From Verrucomicrobia bacterium IMCC26134 (GTDB lineage: Bacteria > Verrucomicrobiota > Verrucomicrobiia > Opitutales > Opitutaceae): a stretch of DNA of 64,000 nt. A program made the position numbers and the translations under genes. The stretch covers positions 3,407,001-3,471,000 of the forward strand of contig CP011265.1 of assembly GCA_000972765.1 (NCBI GenBank), given 5' to 3'. How positions within the stretch are numbered: the stretch's first letter is position 1; every line of letters starts with the position of its first letter. The notes beneath the pieces are model-generated. The model searched no databases. It was not told the origin of the DNA and saw only the letters and a list, made by a program, of their open reading frames with translations. Shown here piece by piece: positions 43,513-50,645 of the stretch.

Positions 43513-43536
43513 GTGGAAAAGGACTTAGACGACGCA

Positions 43537-43562
43537 GCCGAGGCCCCGGTGGAGGCCTCGGC
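43537..43562 (-). promoter_or_regulatory. Hairpin between tuf and tRNA-Trp
   Basis: GCCGAGGCC (43537-43545) and GGCCTCGGC (43554-43562) form a perfect 9-bp stem with an 8-base loop, 29 bp after the tuf stop. There is no U tract on the minus strand, so it more likely protects the tuf mRNA 3' end or marks a processing site ahead of the tRNA than terminates transcription. Confidence 0.55.
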
Positions 43563-43590
43563 GGTCATATTTCGGAGAATCCAGCGAGTC

Positions 43591-44781
43591 TTATTCGAGG
43601 ATGTCGATGATGCGGCCGGCACCGATGGTGCGGCCACCTTCACGGATGGCGAAGCGCTGGGTCTTCTCCATGGCGATGGGAACGATGAGGTCGATCTCGA
43701 CGGTGATGTTGTCACCGGGCATGATCATCTCTACGCCCTTGGGCAGATTGACAATGCCAGTAACGTCCGTGGTGCGGAAGTAGAACTGGGGACGATAACC
43801 GTTGAAGAACGGGGTGTGACGGCCGCCCTCTTCTTTGGAGAGAACGTAGATCTCGGCGGTAGCCCGTTTGTGCGGGGTGATAGTCTTCTTCGCGGCAAGA
43901 ACCTGGCCACGCTCGATACCTTCTTTGTCGATACCACGCAGGAGGATACCAACGTTGTCACCCGCCATGCCGGAGTCCAGCAGCTTGCGGAACATCTCGA
44001 TACCGGTCACAACGGTCTCCTTGGTGTCGCGAAGGCCGACGATCTCGACAGTGTCGTTCACTTTGACGATGCCGCGCTCGATCTTTCCGGTGGCGACGGT
44101 GCCGCGTCCGGTGATGGAGAACACGTCTTCAACAGACATCAGGAAGGGCTTGTCGGTCTCGCGGATCGGCTCGGGGATCTCGGCGTCGATGGCGTCCATC
44201 AGGTCGCTGATGGCCTTGTTACCCTCGGGCTTGTTTTCGAGAGCGGCGGTGGCGGAGCCACGGATGATCACGGCCTTGTCGCCATCGAACTGATATTTGG
44301 AGAGGAGCTCGCGGATTTCCATCTCGACGAGGTCAAGGAGCTCGGGATCGTCGATGAGGTCGACCTTATTGAGCCAGACAACGATCTTGGGCACGCCGAC
44401 CTGACGGGCAAGGAGGATGTGCTCGCGGGTCTGGGGCATAGGACCGTCGGCGGCGGAAACCACGAGGATCGCGCCGTCCATCTGGGCGGCACCGGTGATC
44501 ATGTTCTTAACGAAGTCAGCGTGGCCGGGGCAGTCAACGTGCGCATAGTGGCGCTTGTCAGACTCATACTCAACGTGTGCCACGGAGATGGTAACGGTCT
44601 TGGTGGCGTCACGCACGGTGCCGCCCTTGGCGATATCTGCGTAGGCCTTCACTTCGGCCAGACCCTTGCGAGCCTGAACTGCGAGGATAGAAGCAGTGGT
44701 GGTGGTCTTGCCGTGGTCAACGTGGCCGATGGTGCCGACGTTTACGTGGGGTTTCTTGCGCTCGAATGTGCCTTTAGCCAT
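43591..44781 (-). CDS. tuf: Elongation factor Tu with divergent switch I
   Basis: Delivers aminoacyl-tRNA to the ribosome. 396 residues with normal G1 ([11 protein letters not shown], 19-29), G3 ([12 protein letters not shown], 83-94), G4 (NKVDLID) and complete domains 2 and 3 ([44 protein letters not shown]). The effector region is unusual. Where nearly all EF-Tu proteins have a PEEKxRGITI segment, this one reads [20 protein letters not shown] (50-69) and is two residues longer; the threonine corresponding to Thr61 may be kept in TVTI. It is the only tuf in the window, next to tRNA-Thr and tRNA-Trp. Confidence 0.97.
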   Translation of the reverse strand: MAKGTFERKKPHVNVGTIGHVDHGKTTTTASILAVQARKGLAEVKAYADIAKGGTVRDATKTVTISVAHVEYESDKRHYAHVDCPGHADFVKNMITGAAQMDGAILVVSAADGPMPQTREHILLARQVGVPKIVVWLNKVDLIDDPELLDLVEMEIRELLSKYQFDGDKAVIIRGSATAALENKPEGNKAISDLMDAIDAEIPEPIRETDKPFLMSVEDVFSITGRGTVATGKIERGIVKVNDTVEIVGLRDTKETVVTGIEMFRKLLDSGMAGDNVGILLRGIDKEGIERGQVLAAKKTITPHKRATAEIYVLSKEEGGRHTPFFNGYRPQFYFRTTDVTGIVNLPKGVEMIMPGDNITVEIDLIVPIAMEKTQRFAIREGGRTIGAGRIIDILE

Positions 44782-44837
44782 GTGAGTTAGTGACGTTGAT
44801 GTTTGTGTGGATTAGGAAAATCCGATTTTTGACCTGG

Positions 44838-44910
44838 AGCCCAGAACCAGATTCGAACTGGCGACCTCGCCCTTACCAAGGGCGTGCTCTACCAACTGAG
44901 CTATCTGGGC
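44838..44910 (-). tRNA. trnT: tRNA-Thr (GGT anticodon)
   Basis: Minus-strand cloverleaf of 73 nt. Acceptor GCCCAGA with TCTGGGC, D arm TAGCTCAGTTGGTAGAGCA, anticodon stem-loop CGCCCTTGGTAAGGGCG with GGT, T arm CCAGTTCGAATCTGG, no encoded CCA. A Thr(GGU) tRNA ahead of tuf parallels thrT-tufB of E. coli. Confidence 0.96.
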
Positions 44911-44946
44911 GAACCGGAAAGTGGTCAAAAAACGAAAAGGGCGCGA

Positions 44947-44975
44947 ATCGTCTTTCGCGAGATTTCCCTCGTCAA
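44947..44975 (-). promoter_or_regulatory. Possible sigma70-type promoter for tRNA-Thr/tuf
   Basis: On the minus strand TTGACG (44975-44970) is followed after 17 bases by GACGAT (44952-44947); the start would fall about 30 bases before the tRNA-Thr 5' end. The -35 matches 5 of 6 consensus bases, the -10 only about half. The segment overlaps a CGCGAA...TTCGCG palindrome. Confidence 0.4.
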
Positions 44976-45003
44976 CTGAAAACTTCTAGAAATGTGTAGA
45001 TTC

Positions 45004-45768
45004 TCACGGACCCACCCATATTCGGTATAATCCGGGTCTTAATCCGATTCGAAGCACTGTATCCTCCGCGACCAGGGAGCGCACGCGTTGATCCATATCC
45101 TCGGTTCCACTCCCCGTTACGATCGCCGGTCTCGCCACCATCCCCGCCGGATTCACCACCAAACTGAGCTCCACCGGTCGCCAGCTTGCGGGCACCGTGC
45201 CACCCATGGTATCAATGTCGATTGCCGCAGTGGGTGAGCTTTCCCCCTCCCTGTATATTTCCATCCGGGCGACCCTGGGTCGGGGAACTGCCGTCGAGAC
45301 GCCCTCGTCCTTTCGCGCCAATCCTTCGAACCAGCGACCATGGCCTAGTATTTCCGCCGCCTGCTGCGCAGACTTTGGCACTGAGGGCGCGAGCACGGGC
45401 CTGCCTGCGCCCGAGTCAGGAAACACCAACGTGGACTCGAACAACTCTCCTACCCTACCTCCCGGTCTGGCCCCCATGGGAGCGGGTGCGTTAAAAGCAA
45501 CTGAATCACTGCCCGGCATAAACAACGGTGTCGGATCCAGTAACTCCAACCGATCGCGCGTTTCACTCGTGCGCGACATACGATCCACCCGGGTCACCAC
45601 CAATTCCGGCGCGGTGATCGCGAAGCCCGCTTTTCCCGCGGGCGCATTAATTCGAACCGATGCCGCCATCAGGAATACACATACTAGGGCCGCGGCAAAA
45701 CCCGCCAAAGGCAGCAAACGGAGCTGTTCACGCGCCGAGTTTAACGTGTTCTGCGGAGAGCGTCTCAT
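45004..45768 (-). CDS. TonB-like envelope protein, last gene of the ExbB/ExbD operon
   Basis: 254 residues: a short cytoplasmic basic start, one membrane helix (LLPLAGFAAALVCVFLMAAS, about 18-37), a Pro/Ala-rich periplasmic linker, and a C-terminal domain from about residue 195 with VELSLVVNPAGMVARPAIVT and VLRIGLRPGLYRIW. The layout (anchor, extended linker, small C-terminal domain) and position 5 bp after exbD suggest a TonB-type energy transducer. The C-terminal sequence is not a clear match to the TonB fold, and no YP-type motif is visible, so this is inference from architecture and context. Confidence 0.6.
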   Translation of the reverse strand: MRRSPQNTLNSAREQLRLLPLAGFAAALVCVFLMAASVRINAPAGKAGFAITAPELVVTRVDRMSRTSETRDRLELLDPTPLFMPGSDSVAFNAPAPMGARPGGRVGELFESTLVFPDSGAGRPVLAPSVPKSAQQAAEILGHGRWFEGLARKDEGVSTAVPRPRVARMEIYREGESSPTAAIDIDTMGGTVPASWRPVELSLVVNPAGMVARPAIVTGSGTEDMDQRVRSLVAEDTVLRIGLRPGLYRIWVGP

Positions 45769-45773
45769 CGAAC

Positions 45774-46214
45774 TCAGGGCGCTGATTTCGCCGATGGCTC
45801 GGTGGCGATCAACACGCCGGTGAAGCCCGCCTCCGCTGCGAGCGAATAAATCTCAGCCAAATCCCTGGCCGGCAAGCCCGCCGAGGCCTGCACCAGCAAT
45901 CGTTTCCGGCGTTCATCCCCGGCCTTTTCCCTAAGCCACCCCGCCAGTGACTTAAAGTCCAGAACCTGCCCCTCGACCAGCGCAATGCCCGCCGCGGGCA
46001 CCGCGATGACCACGTCCGTCGTGACCGCAGCCGTGCCGGCGGCTCCGGAGGCGGGCAGCGCGAAATCGACCGCCAGCCCCGGAGAGAGAACGAAACGCGA
46101 GCCGAATAAGACGAAGAACAACGCCAGCAGCCCGACGTTGACGTAAAACAACGAGGACCCGCCGCGCGGCGCCTCGCTCAACCTCGAAGCCAGATCGAGA
46201 GGACGGGTGATCAC
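45774..46214 (-). CDS. exbD: ExbD/TolR-like protein lacking the membrane aspartate
   Basis: 146 residues: short N-terminus, one membrane helix (LFYVNVGLLALFFVLFGSRF, about 22-41) and a periplasmic domain with TTDVVIAVPAAGIALVEGQV, WLREKAGDERRKRLLVQASA and the ExbD-like DLAEIYSLAAEAGFTGVLIA. In ExbD, TolR and MotB the helix begins with a protonatable Asp (P-x-I-D-V); here the aligned position is Asn (FYVNVGLL). It overlaps the ExbB gene by 4 bases. Its partner role with ExbB is supported by context; proton coupling is uncertain. Confidence 0.8.
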   Translation of the reverse strand: MITRPLDLASRLSEAPRGGSSLFYVNVGLLALFFVLFGSRFVLSPGLAVDFALPASGAAGTAAVTTDVVIAVPAAGIALVEGQVLDFKSLAGWLREKAGDERRKRLLVQASAGLPARDLAEIYSLAAEAGFTGVLIATEPSAKSAP

Positions 46215-46900
46215 GGCGTGGCCTTTTTTTCCTCGGTCGCGGTCCCGGACGGTCCGGCGGCTCCGTTGAGCGTCTTTTCCCTGTATTCAACAAGCAGATA
46301 CCGCATGATCTCGTTTCCAGCCCACTCCACGTCGCGGACGATGGCGCGCACCCGCCCCGAGAGGAGATGGTGCCCCAGGTGGCAGGGTATCGCGAGCGCC
46401 AGGGCGGTGCCGGCGGTGACCAGCGCCTGCCACATGCCGGCGGACAGCGCCTGCGCGGTGGCATATTGCCCGCCTTCCATGAAGGCACGGAAAGTCGTGG
46501 ACATGCCCAGCACGGTGCCCAGCAATCCAACCATGGGCGTAATTTGCGCAATGGCCGCGAGCGCGCCGAGCCGGCGCTCCAACGAAGGCAGCTCCACGAC
46601 CGCCGCATCCTGCACCGCATAGCGCATCCGCACCTCGTCCTCGCCGGCGTGCAGCAGGGCCGCCTTTACCACGGCAGGGACCGGACCGGGTGCTTCCTCG
46701 CACACCGTCACCGCCTCGACCATGCGGCGCTGGGCGAGGATGTTTTTAATGCCGTCCAAAAACTCGGTGGAGCGTATCTGCCCGCGATGAAGAAATAAAA
46801 TGCGCTCGACGAAAAGCACCAGGGCGAGCGCGCCGAGCGGCAAGAGCACCCACATGACCGGTCCGCCGCGGGTGAAGAGACTGAGATCAGTGAATTCCAT
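46211..46900 (-). CDS. exbB: ExbB/TolQ/MotA-family proton channel protein
   Basis: 229 residues with three membrane helices (GGPVMWVLLPLGALALVLFV at 12-31; AIAQITPMVGLLGTVLGMST at about 117-136; MWQALVTAGTALALAIPCHL at about 155-175). The conserved pore threonines (ITPMVGLLGT and LVTAGTA) are present. It works with ExbD at the inner membrane to energise an outer-membrane process through a TonB-like protein. The gene lies 28 bp after the TPR protein. Confidence 0.92.
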   Translation of the reverse strand: MEFTDLSLFTRGGPVMWVLLPLGALALVLFVERILFLHRGQIRSTEFLDGIKNILAQRRMVEAVTVCEEAPGPVPAVVKAALLHAGEDEVRMRYAVQDAAVVELPSLERRLGALAAIAQITPMVGLLGTVLGMSTTFRAFMEGGQYATAQALSAGMWQALVTAGTALALAIPCHLGHHLLSGRVRAIVRDVEWAGNEIMRYLLVEYREKTLNGAAGPSGTATEEKKATP

Positions 46901-46928
46901 GATTTAATGTAATTAAAAAATCGATACT

Positions 46929-49508
46929 TTATCGGTTGGCTGCCGGCGCGGGTGCTTCGAGCCGGGCACGGGCGATCGCCAGACCGGGAAGCCCCTTTGC
47001 AATGACAAGACGGTAAAGGTCCCCCGCCTCCTCGCGTCGGCCCGCCTCCTCGTGCACCCCGGCCATGCGCACCAGCAGGCGGCCGATCCAGTAACGCCCG
47101 CGGGCGCCGAGCCGTTCGGCGGCGGCGGGTTCCAGCAAGAGCCCTTGGGCTACAGGCCACCATACCGCCAGCGCGGCCTGCGGGTCGCGCACCGCCAGCA
47201 TGTCGCCGAGTTTAAAGCCCGCCTCGGCCCGTAAATCGACCGGCGCGCTCGTAAGATCACGCAACCTCTCCAGCACCGTGATCGCACTCTCGAAGTGCGA
47301 GGAATCCTGCGCGGCCTGAGCACGGTGGCAGTCGGCCAGAGCCATCTGGGCCTGCAGCACATCGGGATGCTGGGCGTAGCGATTCACCAGCAGTTCGTAG
47401 ATCTGCTGCGCGACGGGGAACTGGTTAAGGCGCCTGAGCAGGTCGCCCTGCTTCATTCGAGCCGGGAAAACCAGGGCGTTGCTCTCGTATGTCTTCACCA
47501 GCTCCTCGAGTAACACATAGGCTTGCTGGTAAGCGTCGTCTTGTCCGCGTCGTTCTGCGATGAGCGCCGCCTGGTAAAGCGCATAGGGCGCGTAATCGTG
47601 GGAGCTGAAATCCTTTGCGAACCGGGTCAGCAGTGCCTGGGCGTTTTCAAGTCCGCGGCCGCCCGTCGTCGCCTGAATATCGGCCTCGACCAGGAAGGTC
47701 TGCAACATTGCCTCGGTTCCGGTTTGGTTCGCGCGCACACGACGCAACTCGGTCAGGGCCTCATCCGTGCGCCCCGATTGGAATAGGGCCTCCGCCGCCA
47801 CCAATCCCGCCAAGCCGGACACTTCCCGCGCCAGCTCCGGCTGCACGCCCGCCAGCTCCGTTGGCACCGCTTGCGCCAGCCGCAGGGCGTCATCCGCATG
47901 TCCCGCCTCGATCGCCAGCCTGGCCTCAAGCCAGGCCAAACGCGCCCGCAGGTCAGGGGCTTGCGACGAGGCCGTGGCTTCGGCGCGCAGCCGGCTCACG
48001 CGCTTCAACGCCTCTTCGCGCCGCCCCGCAGCCTGCGCGGCACGGGCCAGATTCCACTCCACCTGCCAGCGGGTGACCGCGTCCACCGCCGGATCGGATA
48101 AAGCACGGTCGAGCAGTCCGGCCGCCGCCTCCAGCCGGCCGGCCGATATCTCGGCCATGCATTGTTGGAAAAACACCTGCGCGGTCGTCACTCCGGGGGG
48201 GAGGTCGCGCAAAACCAGTTCATAGGCGCCGGCCGAGGCCAGAAAATCCTGCGCCCGGTAAAGCGCTTCCGCGGTCAACAAGCGCAAGCTGGCCCTCGCA
48301 GGCGGATCATCCGTCGCCCCGGCCGCCTGCGCGGCAAAATCAGCCGACGTGCGGAAGCGTTTCAGCTCCCACGACACCGCCGCGAGCAGCGTGAAAGCCC
48401 GGGCGCGCAGCGCCGAGGCGGGATAGCGCGCGAGGTGCGCCTTCGCATCGGCATCGGCCTGCGGGTAGTCTTGCGAGGCCAGCGCGAGGTCGGCGCGCAC
48501 GAGCAGCATTTCCTCGTCCAGCGCGTGCGGCTGGGCACGCTGCAAAAGCTCGTCCAGCGTCTCGCGCAAACGGCGCCGTGACTCCGCGTTGCCGGCGGCC
48601 CCGGCGAGCAGGTAGAGCGCCATGCGCTGCTTGGCGGCGTCCACGCCGGCGATCAACAACTGCTCCAAAGCCACCCGCCCCGCCGCTTGAGCCGGTGTCG
48701 CCACCAGTCCGATCAACAAACGCAAATCATCCTGTCCCGGCGTGCCGGACGGCAGGGCCGCAAGTCGGGTCTGCAGATAGGTCACCGCGTCGGGGCGGCG
48801 CCCGAGTTGTGCGAGCGCCACCGCATATTGCAGGGCGTAGTCGTTGCCCACATTGCGCCCGGCGTAGCGCTCCGCGGCGTCCCGCAGGGAGTTCGCCTGG
48901 CTTTCCGTGACCTCCCCTTGGGCGATGCGCAGCCGTTCCCGGATCAGACCTATCCTCGCGCGCTGCCACTCCGAGGTCGCGGAGAGTGAGGCCTGATCAT
49001 ACGCCGCGGCAGCCTTCGATGTCTCGCGCGCCGCCTCCGCCAGTTGCCCTTGCAATAAAAACAGCCAGGCCCGCTCCTCAGCCGCGAGTTGCTCCGGGCG
49101 CAGCCCGTCCGCCTCGCTTTGCGCCGCCGACCACCTGCCTTGACGTGCCGCGATCAGCCCCGCCCTTAATCGATAGGCCGGGGGGCGTGTGCCGCCGTGT
49201 TTTGCGAGCGCGCGCTCCGCCGCGGCGAGCTCCCCCATCTCGAGACGCGCCGTCGCCAGAATCAAGGCCGCCGCATCCCGGGCCGCATCGCCCGCCGTCG
49301 TGCGGGCCAGCACCTGCTCAGCCTGCGCCGCCGCCGTCGCCGTCAAACCCAGCGCCAGCGCCCGCGCCGCCTTCTCGTTGCTGACGATCAGGTCGCCACC
49401 CGCCTCGGGTGTGGCCGCCAGAGGCACCGGGGCAAATAGGGTAGCTTCAGCCGCCCGCGCCAAAACCGGCGTCAGCAGACAGATAAGCAGGATGAGGCGG
49501 CGCACCAT
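46929..49508 (-). CDS. Periplasmic TPR-repeat protein of the Exb operon
   Basis: 859 residues with a signal peptide (VRRLILLICLLTPVLARAAE, cleavage near 20). The rest is Ala/Leu/Arg-rich helical pairs of TPR type throughout, for example LETAAAGLLDRALSDPAV-like pairs, AQALLTRFAKDFSSHDYAPY, YELLVNRYAQHPDVLQAQMA and LLEELVKTYESNALVFPARM, which resemble YbgF/BamD-like repeats. No catalytic motif is visible. It is the first gene of the operon TPR-exbB-exbD-TonB-like and is divergent from lemA. Such TPR proteins accompany ExbB/ExbD sets in Verrucomicrobiota and Planctomycetota; a role as periplasmic scaffold or cargo binder is inferred. Confidence 0.85.
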   Translation of the reverse strand: MVRRLILLICLLTPVLARAAEATLFAPVPLAATPEAGGDLIVSNEKAARALALGLTATAAAQAEQVLARTTAGDAARDAAALILATARLEMGELAAAERALAKHGGTRPPAYRLRAGLIAARQGRWSAAQSEADGLRPEQLAAEERAWLFLLQGQLAEAARETSKAAAAYDQASLSATSEWQRARIGLIRERLRIAQGEVTESQANSLRDAAERYAGRNVGNDYALQYAVALAQLGRRPDAVTYLQTRLAALPSGTPGQDDLRLLIGLVATPAQAAGRVALEQLLIAGVDAAKQRMALYLLAGAAGNAESRRRLRETLDELLQRAQPHALDEEMLLVRADLALASQDYPQADADAKAHLARYPASALRARAFTLLAAVSWELKRFRTSADFAAQAAGATDDPPARASLRLLTAEALYRAQDFLASAGAYELVLRDLPPGVTTAQVFFQQCMAEISAGRLEAAAGLLDRALSDPAVDAVTRWQVEWNLARAAQAAGRREEALKRVSRLRAEATASSQAPDLRARLAWLEARLAIEAGHADDALRLAQAVPTELAGVQPELAREVSGLAGLVAAEALFQSGRTDEALTELRRVRANQTGTEAMLQTFLVEADIQATTGGRGLENAQALLTRFAKDFSSHDYAPYALYQAALIAERRGQDDAYQQAYVLLEELVKTYESNALVFPARMKQGDLLRRLNQFPVAQQIYELLVNRYAQHPDVLQAQMALADCHRAQAAQDSSHFESAITVLERLRDLTSAPVDLRAEAGFKLGDMLAVRDPQAALAVWWPVAQGLLLEPAAAERLGARGRYWIGRLLVRMAGVHEEAGRREEAGDLYRLVIAKGLPGLAIARARLEAPAPAANR

Positions 49509-49669
49509 GAACTCGTAGTTGAGCGGATAAGATTGAAGGAGAGAGGGCTAAACTGCCCCGCGTTTCGTCCGCATGGCAACCGCGTTTCACGTGCATTCAG
49601 TCTCGCATGCCCGCCCCGCTGTTCTATGATCCGAATCGACGGATTACCCCCACCACCTCCTCCATCTCC

Positions 49670-50272
49670 ATGTCTATTCTACTCATCGCCCTCGGTGTGC
49701 TCGTCGTTCTCATCGTTATGCTCGGCCTCTGGATCGCCGGCATCTACAATAGCCTCATCACCCTTCGTAACCGTTTCAAAAACGCCTTTTCCCAGATCGA
49801 TGTGCAGTTGAAGCGCCGCTACGATCTCATCCCCAATCTCGTAGAGACCGCCAAGGGCTACCTCAAACACGAGAGCGGCACGCTCGAGGCCGTCATCAAG
49901 GCCCGCAACATCGCCGCCTCCGCCGCCCAGTCCGCCGCCGCCAATCCCGCCGACGCCAACGCGGTCAAAAACCTCATGGGGGCCGAAGCCGGCCTCTCCG
50001 GCGCGCTCTCCCGTCTCATGGTCGTCTCCGAGGCCTACCCCGACCTCAAGGCCAACCAAAACATGATGCAGCTCACCGAGGAGCTCACTTCGACCGAGAA
50101 TAAAATCTCCTTCGCCCGCCAGGCTTACAACGACTCCGTCATGACCTATAACACGCAGCGCGAGGTCTTCCCCAACGTCCTCTTCGCCGGCGCCTTCGGC
50201 TTCCTGCCCGCCGAACTTTTCAAAGTGGAAGACCCCACCGAGCGCAACGCACCCAAGGTCAGCTTCAACTGA
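49670..50272 (+). CDS. lemA: LemA-family membrane protein
   Basis: 200 residues from the ATG at 49670 (MSILLIALGVLVVLIVML); the frame is open 21 codons further upstream from 49607. An N-terminal membrane helix is followed by the LemA core: GIYNSLITLRNRFKNAFSQI, DVQLKRRYDLIPNLVETAKG, YLKHESGTLEAVIKARN, and FARQAYNDSVMTYNTQREVF with the C-terminal FPNVLFAGAFGF. LemA is a helical protein of unknown biochemical role often paired with M48 proteases, as here. It starts a plus-strand operon with 15-25 bp gaps. Confidence 0.93.
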   Translation: MSILLIALGVLVVLIVMLGLWIAGIYNSLITLRNRFKNAFSQIDVQLKRRYDLIPNLVETAKGYLKHESGTLEAVIKARNIAASAAQSAAANPADANAVKNLMGAEAGLSGALSRLMVVSEAYPDLKANQNMMQLTEELTSTENKISFARQAYNDSVMTYNTQREVFPNVLFAGAFGFLPAELFKVEDPTERNAPKVSFN

Positions 50273-50287
50273 ACCCGCCCCGCCTCC

Positions 50288-50623
50288 ATGCCCGCCCACC
50301 TGCAGATCCTCGCCCAGCTGGCCGGTCCGGCCGAGTCCATCTTTGGCGTGGGGTTGGGAGTGGCTGTGGGTATTTTCATGCTCTGCATGACCGTGGTCGG
50401 AGCAGGCCTCGCCCTGCTCGCCTTCTGGATCTGGATGCTCATCGACTGCGCCCAGGCCCCCGAAAACCCTTCCGAAAACCGGGTCGCCTGGATTCTCATC
50501 CTGGTGTTCACCCACTGGCTCGGTGCCTTGCTGTATTTCTTCATCGTGCGCCAGCCCCGGCAAGCCCGGCTCCGCGCCGCCACCGCCTCGACTTCGCCGC
50601 CTTTCCCTTCATCGGTTCGCTGA
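50288..50623 (+). CDS. PLDc_N-type small membrane protein
   Basis: 111 residues with two membrane helices (FMLCMTVVGAGLALLAFWIW and VAWILILVFTHWLGALLYFF). The WMLIDCAQAPENPSEN loop and LGALLYFFIVRQPR match the two-helix module found at the N-terminus of cardiolipin synthases and as free-standing proteins. It has no catalytic residues. It lies 15 bp after lemA and 22 bp before the M48 gene. Confidence 0.8.
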   Translation: MPAHLQILAQLAGPAESIFGVGLGVAVGIFMLCMTVVGAGLALLAFWIWMLIDCAQAPENPSENRVAWILILVFTHWLGALLYFFIVRQPRQARLRAATASTSPPFPSSVR

Positions 50624-50645
50624 GCATACGGCCCCGTCCCGTCGC

